A DNA stretch of 64,000 bases from Aquila chrysaetos chrysaetos (Eukaryota > Chordata > Aves > Accipitriformes > Accipitridae): positions 10,599,851-10,663,850 of the forward strand of contig NC_044030.1 in the NCBI RefSeq assembly GCF_900496995.4, given 5' to 3'. Numbering within the stretch: position 1 is the first letter of the stretch; every line of letters begins with the position of its first letter. This document shows, one piece after another, positions 24,901-35,175 of this stretch. The notes under the pieces are model-generated. The model saw nothing but the letters and a program-made list of their open reading frames with translations. It did no database searches and was not told where the DNA came from. The position numbers were made by a program, and so were the translations under genes.

Positions 24901-25804
24901 GGGTGTTGAGAGCTCCAGGCCAGCCCCCAGCCACCTCTTCGGGTCTCTGTTGGACTTCCTCCCGTTTGTATCTCGAACTGAACACAGTATCTCAAATGCA
25001 GCCTCATGGGCAGCTTCCCTTGCTGATGCAGCCCCCTGTGCTGGTAGCCTTTATCACTGCAAGGGCACACTGCTGGCTTAGGCTAAATTTGATATCTAGT
25101 AGGGCTTTTCCATAGTGGTGGAAGGAGGGAATATGCAGGCTGTCTAGCTTACTGGAGTCCAGTCTTTGAACTGGGAAGGGCTACATAGGATTTTAAAAAG
25201 GTTGTCCGGAGCCATAAGCAGCAGCTGCCTTCCTCAGTTGAACAAGCATATATTAATCACATAGGCAGGATGATGGTGTCCCATGTTGTACAGGAGTGTG
25301 TCTTGTCACGTGTCATTTGTACATGTGGCCTCGGGTTGTGTGACACTACTGATGCACACTTCTGGCAGTCATATGTGGCAGCTGTCACAAACCAAGACCT
25401 GTAAGTTGGTTATAGATGAGAATGGAAGCATGGGGTCTAGGCAAGGAGAGCAATCAGGAGTTCATTTACCACTCTCCCCACCTCCATGGAATTTGCTGAA
25501 AAAGGAGCAGCAGGGAATGACCAAGTTAATTCCCTTGCTGGGCCCCATTCAGATGTGGCTGATCTAAAATGCTGTTTTTGAATTTGACTATCAGAGTTGA
25601 GGAGCAGACTGGGAGAAATAAATAATTAATGCTGCAGAAGCTATAAGGTCTTAAATTATATCAGTGCTGCAGGGAGTTATGCTTTAACAAATGTTTTTCT
25701 TTTTCCAGCATGCACATGCACATTCCTCAGGATACTTCATAACTCAAGACTCTGCATTTGGAAATCTTATTCTTCCTGTGTTACCTCGACTTGAGGCAGA
25801 ATGA
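12944..25804 (+). CDS. INIP: INIP, SOSS complex subunit C (spliced CDS, whole span)
   Basis: The CDS joins 12944-12968, 21167-21269, 23843-23933 and 25709-25804 (25+103+91+96 = 315 bases), giving 104 aa plus stop, the same length as human INIP (C9orf80/hSSBIP1). INIP is the small subunit of SOSS, together with INTS3 and an SSB protein (NABP1/2). SOSS binds single-stranded DNA in the nucleus and promotes ATM signalling and homologous recombination repair. The protein starts MAANPSGQGFQNKN. It continues with a charged helix-prone segment (RVAILAELDKEKRKLLMQNQ, residues ~14-33), a second helix with a Q-rich stretch (DHAEQQHIAAQQKAALQ) and a HAHAHSSGYF tail ending LPRLEAE. All introns have GT/AG ends, and all junctions keep frame. 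It is intact and near-identical to the family from memory. It lies head-to-head with SNX30 and tail-to-tail with KIAA1958. Confidence 0.97.
18058..19077 (-). pseudogene. gag: Broken retroviral gag-like reading frame
   Basis: The longest open piece is 196 codons (18487-19077), and a second piece of 93 codons (18058-18339) lies in the same frame. They are separated by in-frame stops: a TGA at 18487-18489 and another near 18420. The first piece contains a coiled-coil-like segment (QELEAKVEQLENQLRDLKG), a Q/E-rich linker, a basic patch (HQRQKGSRKPKGG) and an acidic, proline-containing tail. The second resembles a capsid N-terminal domain (SPEDIKNLLEKY just before it, then WLVWLMEERG). No zinc knuckle is seen, so the nucleocapsid end is missing. 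It lies antisense to the host gene and is not expected to be expressed as protein. Confidence 0.65.
19190..19540 (-). repeat. Probable 5' LTR of the antisense ERV
   Basis: On the minus strand this segment starts TGTTAAAGTC at 19538 and carries a TATA-like TTAATATAG and an AATAAA polyadenylation signal (plus-strand TTTATT at 19261-19266). It is followed by a CA-rich end near 19190. The downstream primer-binding site could not be matched to a tRNA by eye. No target-site duplication could be defined because the other end of the element is lost. Confidence 0.5.
19912..19946. repeat. Perfect 10-bp inverted repeat (hairpin)
   Basis: GACATGCTAA (19912-19921) and TTAGCATGTC (19937-19946) are exact reverse complements around a 15-base loop. 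It lies 370 bases beyond the ERV LTR in INIP intron 2. It is short, may be fortuitous, and is not a microRNA-sized hairpin. Confidence 0.8.
21167..21269 (+). CDS. INIP: INIP coding exon 3
   Basis: Begins after the acceptor CACCAG at 21166, completes the split Gly codon and encodes FQNKNRVAILAELDKE, then KRKLLMQNQSSTNHPGA and two bases of a Ser codon. The donor is CCAG followed by GTATTT at 21270. Phases match the flanking exons. Confidence 0.96.
21270..23842 (+). other. INIP: INIP intron 3
   Basis: 2.6 kb from GTATTT to the acceptor TCTTTTTCGCAG at 23842. It contains a short palindromic motif (CCACTGACTTCAGTGG, 23543-23558) typical of an old amniote repeat and nothing else recognisable. Confidence 0.85.
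23535..23605. repeat. Probable ancient amniote repeat with palindromic core
   Basis: The word CCACTGACTTCAGTGG (23543-23558) is a 7-bp perfect inverted repeat with a 2-base centre. It is followed by GACTCCACC and a CAGGCTTCAGGACTG stretch. Near-identical 'ccattgacttcaatgggag' words recur in old bird, turtle and crocodile repeats. I cannot name the family. Confidence 0.35.
23843..23933 (+). CDS. INIP: INIP coding exon 4
   Basis: The acceptor TTTTTCGCAG is followed by CATTGCACTTGC. The exon completes Ser and encodes IALARSPLNKDFRDHAEQQ then HIAAQQKAALQ. The donor is CTGCAG followed by GTAAGC at 23934, in phase 0. Residues ARSPLNKDF differ from the human SRPALNKDF that I recall, a conservative change. 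Confidence 0.96.
23934..25708 (+). other. INIP: INIP intron 4
   Basis: 1.8 kb from GTAAGC to the acceptor TTTTCTTTTTCCAG at 25708. It contains a minus-strand CR1 fragment (24631-25115) and otherwise unremarkable sequence. Confidence 0.88.
24631..25115 (-). mobile_element. CR1 LINE fragment, 3' end, minus orientation
   Basis: The plus strand reads as the reverse complement of the CR1 3' region: ATCACAGAACATTGTAGGCT, GTTTCTAGTCCAGTGCCCTG, TTTTGAAGCTCTCCAGGGAT, and near the far end AAGGGCACACTGCTGGCTTA followed by TTGATATCTAGTAGG. This is the standard order in avian CR1. The element is 5'-truncated and diverged, with no coding capacity. Confidence 0.92.
25709..25804 (+). CDS. INIP: INIP coding exon 5 (terminal)
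   Basis: Begins after TTTTTCCAG at 25708 and encodes HAHAHSSGYFITQDSAF, then GNLILPVLPRLEAE and a TGA stop at 25802-25804. Human ends LPRLDPE as I recall it, so the last residues vary slightly. The 3' UTR follows directly. Confidence 0.97.
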   Translation, partial: HAHAHSSGYFITQDSAFGNLILPVLPRLEAE

Positions 25805-26071
25805 GGAATGTTGTTTCTCAGAACTGCAAGGTCTGATTTTTATCCATAGCAGGAACTGTCTGACCTTTTAATTTCTTTTCTTATCTTAAAACCCATTTTA
25901 TTCTGGATTTTTGTGGTTGCTCTTTGAGAGTGTGAGCTATAACAATGAAAAAGCAATGTTGCTGAACAGCAATTTTTATCCTGTATTTCCATTCTTCTGT
26001 CAGGTCAAAGTCAGACTTAAGACTTCCTTGGTGCATAGCGCTTGCTCTTCCCTGTTTCTGTGCTTCCTTTA

Positions 26072-26077
26072 AATAAA
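26072..26077 (+). promoter_or_regulatory. INIP: INIP proximal polyadenylation signal AATAAA
   Basis: A canonical AATAAA 268 bases after the stop, followed about 40 bases on by a GU/U-rich element (TTTGTGTTTCTTTTTATTGTG), the usual downstream cleavage signal. This is the best proximal site. Confidence 0.65.
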
Positions 26078-26414
26078 TGTCCAAACCAGAGTCATCAAGA
26101 GATGCACACTCTGTCAGCATTTGTGTTTCTTTTTATTGTGTACATGTACTATATTTGACTTTAATGAAAGACAAAAGTTACTTTTGTCCATCAAAACAAG
26201 ACACAAATTTATCAAAAGCATCAGTCAGTCTGTTTTTTTCCTTTCCCCCTCCCCGTATGCAGGAACATGGCTAGTGTACTGTTTGCTGTTGTAGTCTCAT
26301 CTGGTCTCAAGTCCTTAGATATAGTGTGCCTGCCTCTTACTTTGTTTTGTGAAATATGAAAATGAATTAAAGTGGGGAAAAAGTAATTGTTTCAAACAGT
26401 CTTTTAACAGACAA

Positions 26415-26420
26415 AATAAA
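26415..26420 (+). promoter_or_regulatory. INIP: INIP distal polyadenylation signal candidate
   Basis: A second AATAAA (in ACAAAATAAAAGAAG) lies 611 bases after the stop, followed by a moderately T-rich stretch. It could give a longer transcript. An ATTAAA variant follows at 26581. Confidence 0.4.
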
Positions 26421-29400
26421 AGAAGTCTTTTAAGTTCTCTGAACACTTCAGATGGAAGGTGTTGTCCGCAAGGACAATTCATTTTAAAAGGTCGCATTTT
26501 TCTAGTCATGCCTCTTTTAATACGTCGTGTGTTTCATTTTTGTTTGCTTGCTTTCTTGCTGGTTTTATCAGTAGTAACCAATTAAAGCTCCAGGCTGAAG
26601 GAAAAACTGTTGATCTTTTAAGGTAAATTATTTTTGAATTGTGATCATGCTACCAGGTTAAAGTAACTTAGAGTGAAAAATAGACCTTACATAGATGTTC
26701 TTATATCTCCACAGCTTTACTAATACAATTATACTAGTACATTGATAGTTTTACCTATGGAGGCAAGTTTTAGAAAACAAAAAGAACAAGAGAACTTAAG
26801 TGAGAACCAGAAATCAGAAATAATCTGTTAAATTGATGCCCATTTGAAGCAGCTCCATCCTTTGCAGAAACTTAGCTGTCCCGTGAAGTTTCCAGGGTTG
26901 TAGTCTACAGATTTCCTTAGTGACGTTTACGGTATCTTGTTTCTATCTGCAGGGGATTGCCTGATCCCAGTAAGCACTACTGAACTGTAAGCACTGTTAA
27001 CAATTCCATTCCTCATGAGTACAGAGTGAGAGCCAAGAGATTGGTGCAGGTATGAGGAAAATGCCACAGCTCTCATATACCTTAGCTGAGTACAGACCCT
27101 TGCAGAAGCTGTAGCATACTGAAACATTTTCAAGAAGGAGAATCTTGTGGAAGAAGCCTGATAGAGCTTAAAGATGTGCAATTGGAACATGAACTATTCA
27201 TATTGTGTGCTTTTTTGAGGGGTCTGATGTGGTAAGTCACAGGAATGACAGTTTTTGTGGGCAATGGAGAAGGGAGTACTGTCATTTCTGTTTTCAGTGG
27301 TTGGCTCTGTGGAGCTTTTTCTTTTTAATTACAAAGAGTAACTTCACCATGAAGCTGTCCTGACTACTCATTATTCTGCAGTGTGAGCTGAGTATCTTAG
27401 ATGCTTTGAAGAAAAAGATCTGCAGATCTCTAAGTAGGAGAGGCAGCTATGAATCAGTCCACGCTTGGAAACATACAAAGGCAAAGTAGGTAAAGCAGAT
27501 ATAGCAGAAAGTTCGGATTTTAGATTTTAGTTGAATTTAAAAAGTAGGCTGGGCATTTTAATGGAGGGGTTTTTTTTCCCCCTTGAGAAAAGTGGCAAAA
27601 GAATGTCTGCTTTCTCTAGAAACAGACCCTCTTTGCTAATGAACTGAACTATAGAATCTCTCAGTGCTGCTGCACAGACAGGCAATGAAACAGTAAAGAT
27701 CCTTCTCCTTTGGAAGGCTATAGTTGCTCCACTGAAGGAGTTAAACTTGCTGGCTGTGTTGTTTTCATCTCAGGTATGGAAAGATCTGCTTTTGGAAAGC
27801 CAGGGTCTAGGCTCAAAATGGAGGTATTCAAAAGAGGGGGAAAATTGACACAGCTGTTGTCATATTTTTAAGTTATAATGCCTCAAATCAGTCTGTGTAA
27901 TCACGAGGGACTTGGTGATATATGTAGATGTAATTAACCATCAAAGATACAAATTTTGTATATGGAAGCTTCTGTCTTAGAAACCAGACTCTAGCAATTA
28001 GTGTCAGATGTATCAATTTGTCTTGCCACTCTTGCTTTTTCTTTTCTGCTATTAATCAGTATTAAAACTATTAATCTATCCCTGTACAGTAATTTCAGCA
28101 AAATCTTTTCTCCTATTGGAATTGCATGTTCAAATTCAAATCATTATTAGTCAGATATACCTGAACCAGGAAGTGTCTGGGATGTCTTACTTTTGGCAGT
28201 AACCATTAACTTGATCACATAAAAGCAGAAGGCTTGTAATATAGTGCTGACCTGTGTACCTAAAAGTATCTTAACACATGTAATCACTCAAAAGTCATTT
28301 TATTTCATCTGCTACAGTAGTAATCAGCCTTTCCACTCAACACAGGTGGCTGGTGTAGAGTTCATATCAGAGCTGGATGGTGGGGTGAGAGCAGGTCACA
28401 GTACTGAGTAGGTCTTACACTAAACAGATGAGATAGATGGGAGGTGAGCTAACACATAGTGAGATCAGACTTTCTAAGTGATGGCAGAGTCATAATCTGG
28501 CAAGAACAGGTGCAGTAAAGAAGTCAAAGATCTTGAACTGAAGCTCTGAAAGAACTGAACTACAGCTTCTTTCTTAGCTCTGTGCTCTTTTTCTTCCACT
28601 AGACAAGTTTTCCCTCCACACCCTTATTTTCCAAAGTCACTCACCATCTCTGCACCAATATAGGCTCTGGAAAATGCTCAGTTTTAACCCAGGAAGCCTG
28701 ACCTGTAGAAGTACACATGGTCTCCTACCACTACAGGGTTTTAGCCTCAATTTTTTCTTAGTTATTTTCACTCTGCTGATCTCTTAGAGGCACTAGTATG
28801 AAACTAACCAATAGTACCTGATGTTATATTTGCACTTTACATCAGAACACAGAATACCCCATGAAACTCGTTATTGGAAAGAAATTACACCCCCTGATGT
28901 CACTTGCCAGGAACTTCCTAGTTTCTTTGATGTGTTTAATTGGTTAAAATAGCTAAATGTTACTTCTGCTCTCATGTGCAGTCAGCACAGGAAAGCCAGC
29001 TGTAATTTGCAAGTCGTATGAATGCAGCTGCGTACCACTGTTCATGCTGAGGAGTCCTGTCTGCGGTAGACACTTTGGATGGCTCTACTCTTTTATTAGA
29101 CCACCTGTGTCATTTAAAGGCTGGAGGTCATTTATTGTCTTGCTGCACAGCAGAGGGGTCAGTGCTCTGACCCTAACCTTGTAGAAATGCATGAAGAGAC
29201 CAGGCTTTTCCCATCCTCTTTAGAAGAAGAGGAAGGTATCAATTATCAACCAGGTAACAGGGAACATGAGCTTGAACTGGTGGAAGGAAATGCGGACAGC
29301 TGTGTCTTAGAGTGTACAGCTTTTTGTGACTTGACTTACCATTGCATTTGCAGTGTTTCATGGATAGACCACAAGGGCTGAAGGAGGGCAATGAGCCTAG

Positions 29401-30824
29401 AATAGTGTGGCATGCAGCCACAGATGTGTGAGCAGGCAGTGACTATCTCAACACATCCTCTTAAGCGTTATGGTAGTTAAAACAGGGCTTGGTGTATTCT
29501 CCAGGAAAAAGCATTGCTAAGAATAGTTGTCTTATGCAGGGGGTGTTCTTACACCTTGTGTCTGCTTAAATGTATATTCAAAATCAGGAGGATGCCTGAG
29601 AAAGCAGCTGGATGATTCCTGCTGGTCAAAATTATGGCACTGATGATTCCTCCTGTCAAACCAGCTCAAGTAGCAAGTTTTCTTGAAGGACAGGGTCATT
29701 GTGCTGTGCTATGGACTTGCTGAAACTGAAGCTGATTCCCATGTCCTAGGGAACAGGTGGTAACCAGAAAGACACATGAATCCTAAGGGAAAAGCTAAAA
29801 GGAGGCAGCTGTCTGCTGTGTGGTCTGTGTGCACAGAAGCCTCTACAGAAGGAGGAGGTAGGGAGAGAGGGAAGGTTTGTCTGCACCCAGCTGGAAGAGT
29901 TGTCCCATCCAGAGCTTTACGTGCCTGATTTATGTTTTGTTAACACACAGGGAAAATCCTGTAGCATCTGCTAGTAACACCCTTGTGTCTGGAAAGTCGG
30001 GTAATCGGTGTGTTCTGAAATGTGTTCTGAAACACTTCTGGAGGCTATAGGGAATCCTTCTTGGGCTAAAATACACTGTATGGGGCTTTTTGTAGTGAAC
30101 GGTAACTTTGAAGACTAGTTGGCAAAGTGGATTTCACATGCTATTGAGTTAAAAGCTTCCTCCAGTGAATTTCTGCATTTGTTGGAACCACAGAGCTTGC
30201 CCCAGACTTTTTACAAGGGCAACACCTTCTCCTTGTTTCCTGGTTCTTGCTCTTGGTAGAAGGAATCAAGTGACATACTTCCCTGGGGAAATGATTTTTA
30301 CACTCCTTCCTTGAATACAGGTTTTTTCAGAGAGGAAGAAAGCAGGTTCAATGCATTAAGTGGAGAAAACTTGATTAGTGGAGTGGGACATTATGAAAAA
30401 TGATACTTAACTACTGGTGAGGAAATGGCTCTTCTCAGTTACTCTACTCTGCCAGGTTCATTCAGGCATTGAATTATGAAAGGTGGTGGCACAGTTCTCA
30501 TTAAGGCCTCTAATGTGGCTATTTTAGTGTCAGTGGATGCTACTTTTGGCATGCACGTTTTGTAGACTGTGTCTGAAAATTGTTCAGAATCTACCTTACT
30601 TTTGTCCCAAGAGTTGTACTGGTTCATTTAAAAGTGCAAGTCACAAGCTTGCAGGCCACTTTCACTATGCATATACATTGCACTGTACATTAGCATATGT
30701 GTATTACCAGTTGGTAGAGTGTTTCTTTCAGTAGGGAAAGATGTCTCATTGTAAAACATATATTTAGATTTATGGACATACATCTTTACATCTTCAGAAG
30801 CTTTTTTTTAGTGCATTACCTGAA

Positions 30825-30950
30825 TCCTTACATGAGGCGAAGTAAGTTACTGTTATCTTCAGTTTTGCAGATGGAGAAAATTGTAAAGGGGTTGCAATGC
30901 CTGCAGGTACACAGAAAGCCTGTGGAGTTGTCAGGATTAGCTCCTAATTA
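30825..30950 (+). repeat. MIR-like SINE relic
   Basis: The order of words follows the MIR core and tail: TTTTGCAGATGGAGAAAATT, GTAAAGGGGTTGCAATGCCTG, GTACACAGAAAGCCTGTGGA. In MIR these read ttttacagatgaggaaactg, gaggttaagtgacttgcc and gtcacacagctagtaagtgg. It is heavily diverged. MIRs are very old and occur at low density in birds. Confidence 0.45.
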
Positions 30951-33900
30951 GTGAGCTGGTGTGAGGCATCATCTGGAGACTATCACTCTCCATCCCACAC
31001 CAGCAGCTGGCTCATCTCCGCCTCCTAGGAGGTGCTGAGCTCTTTGGTTTCTGGTTTGTCTTTGCTTCACGGATAGCTAGTGCTTGGGTTTGGTTTGGGT
31101 TTTTTTTCAGATGGTGAAGCCAACAAAGTACAGCAGAGTTTGGGCCTTTTATGTTTGAAATTTTGGGTAGGGAAGATGGTGATAAAAAGACAGCAGTATT
31201 ATACTCAGTGTTTGGAAGCAAGGCAAGTGTACTTTCTTCTTTGCAACAGTGACCATTATGCTGGAGTTTAGCCATCGTTTCATGCCCTAAGTAGAAGTAC
31301 ATTAGAGCGTCTGTCGACCTGGATGACTGTAGACCTTCTCCATCTGTCAGTGGGTGGCCACCTGTGGAAGTGGGAATGGCCAGATGTGGGCCTAGGCCAA
31401 AGCTGCTGTCTCCATGTTTCTCTGCCAGCAAGAGCGGTGGGCAGCTGGCTGACAGCTGGTGCAGGGGTCAGGAGGATTGCGTGTTTGCAGCCATGGATCA
31501 TTACAGCCTGTCAAGAAGAGACACACCAAGAGTCATATATATGTTTTCAAACTCTGCCCTAGCAGATGGCTTGTTAGTCCAAGGAAAGCAAAATGCCCAT
31601 GCACTCACCTGTGTACAACTGGCTGATGTGCATGCTGCAGTGCCAGCGACCCTGGCAGCCCCCCTAAGAACCAGATGGTTTCTGTCCCATCCAAATGAAG
31701 GTGTATTGTGCTGGCTTGCCTTGAAGCTACTCCATTCTGAGTATATCCTGCTTCCCTGGACTTCGAGGTTTTCAAAGTCTAAGTTACCCTCTGAGCTAAG
31801 CCTGGATATATGTCCCAGTCTCTCACACAGACACACACAGAATGTTTTTGAAAGATTCAGGCCTAACCACTTTCACATTTACTATCGTGAACCAGTCAGT
31901 TTGCTCTGTCAGCAAACAAGCCTGATTATCCTGTTGTTTTGGGTAGACCATCTTTCGTCGATGTGTTTGTTCATCACCTGGCACAGTGGAGTCCTGACAT
32001 GAGACAAGCTGCTAAGCACAGGAAGTCATTTATAGTGGCGAATACTGCTGGTTCAACCTCTGTTACTGGTTTTCCTTTCAGTTGAGCATTCCTAGGGCAA
32101 CTGCAAAAGAATAATTCCCATTTATAGTAATATCCCCTGTGCTACTTTGTATCTTATTCTAATGATAAACTCGGAGACAGGGTTTCAGAGAGAGCTGCCA
32201 GTATGATGTCCTGGTCCCCACATCGGGGTTTTAGCAGTGGTGCTACAGTAAGTACATCAGAAGAGAGCACGATGCCAGCACCACTCAGTGGAGCTTTCTG
32301 ACAATGCCTTCTGTTCACATGTGTTAAGGGTAGCAGGTGATATTCAGCCATCTAAGAGTGGGAAGTCTCAAATCTAATAAATGATCGCTTATCCAAAACC
32401 CCAGCTCAGTGATATTCTCCAGGTCTTAGCAAACTGTTTGCCTCAACACATGGCTGAAGACACTTCAATACAGTAACTGAGCCCTGAAGCAGATAGGAAA
32501 CATGGCGGTTCTTGGTCCCGTGATTATTACTTTCCAGCCTTTCCGTGCTAATGAGGTCTGTGATTCTAGCTGACCTGTTTATTGTACTCTTTTGGTCCTT
32601 TGGAAGTCTTTTCAGTATTTTCCTAAGACTTTCTAGGGTAACACCTGTCAGTGCTACCATTTCTTCCTTTACCACACACATTCATCTCTCTCAGTTGTGT
32701 TGCTCCTCCAACTCCACTTCTTCCTTCTCATCAGCCTCCCTTCCTTGCAGTATCCCTTACCTCAGCTACCTTGTTATACCATAGCAAATGTGCTTTAATG
32801 AAGCTCTATTTCAGTACTGAACAAGATGTAGTTACATTTCTTGACAGATGCAAGCAAGACTGGGATCAGAAAGTTACTTTTGGGAACCTGGAGAGTGTGT
32901 TCAGCTGCAAAAAGGTTCATGACACTATTGGGTAGCTCAGTATTACCCTAATGTACTCAGAGTCATTGATGAGGAAGTTGTCTTTGGCAGCACTTAAACA
33001 GTTCTGTTATTATTGGAGAGTGACATTTGATTGCCTAGAGTTTGGCAAGCCAATTCAAAAGAAATGCTGGCCAATTCCAGCCTGAGCCCCAGCCTGCTGA
33101 CATGAGTGAGGGATGCTACCTGATTTTGGTGAACTTAGATTAGGTAAGCACCAACACCACCTGATAAAGCTCACATTAAGCCATCTCATTCCAGAGCTCT
33201 CTGGGGGACAGACTAAGGTGAGGGAGGTAAGCCTTCCCTGCCCTTACCCACAGAGCGTGTGCAGCCCTCATGCAGGCAGTCTGTCTCATCCCCAGGCTCT
33301 GACCCTGTGGAAGGCAATTGGCAAAGCATTCACAGAAACTTATTTTTGCCACTGGATTGTAAGGGTTGCAAAAAGGGGGCAAAGTGGGTGGATGGTGATT
33401 AGATGAAGGTTTCTCTTGTGGGCCTAGGGGCTGCAAGGTGAGATGCCAGTGCTGTTTTCCAACATAGGTTTGCATTGTCCATGTGGGAGCACCTCCATCC
33501 TTTTAGCCCTGGAGAGATCTCAGTCCCTCTTTGTTTCCAGAGGCAGCCTCAAACTCCAGCTCTCTGCTGGGAAGGGCAAATGTCACCTTAAACACCTTAA
33601 ATGCAAAATGATGATTAGAGCTGCGTGAAGAATACTTCTCCCTTTCCAAGGAAGCTCTTGGGACTTCAGAATATTCTTATTCTGTGCTGGTCCTTCTCAG
33701 ATCATCTGAGAAGGCAACAAGAAACCCCAGATGTAGAAGTTCACCACCCAGGAGCAGTATGTGTGCCGCTTCGTCCAAGGCCTGGAGAATGAACCTGACC
33801 TCTATACCACAGGATAGCACCCAGATTCATGCTTACAAAGGCAGTGTGCTCACAGTCTCCTCTGACGGAGCTCCTTCCCTTTGGATAAATGGTGAAATAA

Positions 33901-35083
33901 TCATTGGAACAAGGACTTGACCCAGGGTTTTCCACAGGCCAGGTGAGAGCCTGACACATAAGGTAACAAGGCCAGTTTTGCTCCAAGCCAGTAAATACTC
34001 ATCGTCTATCTAAACAGGATCAGTTCCAAAGAGAGAGGCTGAGAAAGGCATTTTCCTGACCAACCTATTCCATGCTAGTGAGTATTTTTATGCATGGTCA
34101 GGACAAGCATAATGCCAAACTGAAATGAGATGAGGAGGCTACATCTCCTCTCTGCAGTTGACACCCAAATGGAATTAATACAGGGCTTTTCCCTAGCTCA
34201 CAGGACACAAATTTCCATCAGACAACAATTCACCGCCGCCCAGTTCTACAATGTGTGTTCAGTATGCATTGTGCATTCCATGTAGATATGTCATTATAGA
34301 TCTCTTTGTTGCATTTATTACTTACAGCAGTGAAAGCCAATGCCTGGCCTTCTTCCCCCTCCCTGACTCTGTTTTTCTTTCCTGTAAGCTATTTCCTACG
34401 ATATTGGTTTCACGTGGCAGAAGGAAATATACCTATGGGATTTCCTAGCGCATACAGTATAGTGTAAATTATACAGCCTTCTATCTGACAGCCAAATTGA
34501 TTTCAGAAATATCCCCATAAACAATATTTACAGTGAGTTACAAAATGCACTTTGCAGTCCCCCATAAATATGACAGCTTTTCAAAACTGAGACCATTTTC
34601 ACAAGGAACAAAGCAAAACACTGAATCACTGCTGTGGTTCTTACCAGTTTGACATATAATGCATTATTTACCAGCAAATGTTAGCTTTCCTGCATCTCAT
34701 AATGTTGGTATTTCACAAAACAGGTGGGAATTGTGTCTTTAATTCTTTTGTGTTCAGCGTCTGGATTTGGAAGTGAAAAGAATTCAAAACTCAGGTGAGG
34801 GAAGAATCATCCTTTGGTGACTTAGGGATTCCAGTTGCAGGTAGATCAGTTGAAAGATTTTACTCTCATTAGTAGTCAGATGATGATCGACAATTATGCC
34901 ATGGTGCTCTGCTTTATTCTGATGTGGCAGGGAAAAGGTGGGAACGTCTATAATCTCGCAGTAGAGCACTCCTTGCAATGAGAGTGTTTGTTCCAAGTGC
35001 AGACCACCTCCTTGACATTGTTCTGTCCCCAGGTTTGTGGAGGAACATTATCAAGCAGTAGCTGTTGTTTCCCTCACGGAACA

Positions 35084-35175
35084 GAAGCATAAACTGAGTC
35101 ACAGAAAGGGGAAGTGCCTTGCTGAGGCCATCTAGTTATGTGTTGGCAGAGAACAGGTGAGAACCCAAATCTCCA
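35084..35175 (+). repeat. MIR SINE relic, well-preserved core
   Basis: GCATAAACTGAGTCACAGAA, GGGGAAGTGCCTTGCTGAGG, CCATCTAGTTATGTGTTGGC and AGAGAACAGGTGAGAACCCA line up in order with MIR (aaactgaggcacagagaggttaagtgacttgcccaaggtcacacagctag... cagagccgggattcgaaccca). The fit is clearer than at the other relic. Confidence 0.65.

Larger units (their letters stand above)
25805..26590 (+). other. INIP: INIP 3' UTR (end uncertain)
   Basis: AT-rich sequence after the stop. Candidate polyadenylation signals are AATAAA at 26072-26077, AATAAA at 26415-26420 and ATTAAA at 26581-26586. The true end cannot be chosen by sequence alone, and alternative ends are plausible. Confidence 0.6.

Noticed and set aside
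31364-32002. A 212-codon open frame on the plus strand
   Set aside because: No recognisable domain, mixed composition typical of chance, overlapping frames on both strands and no convincing splice context.
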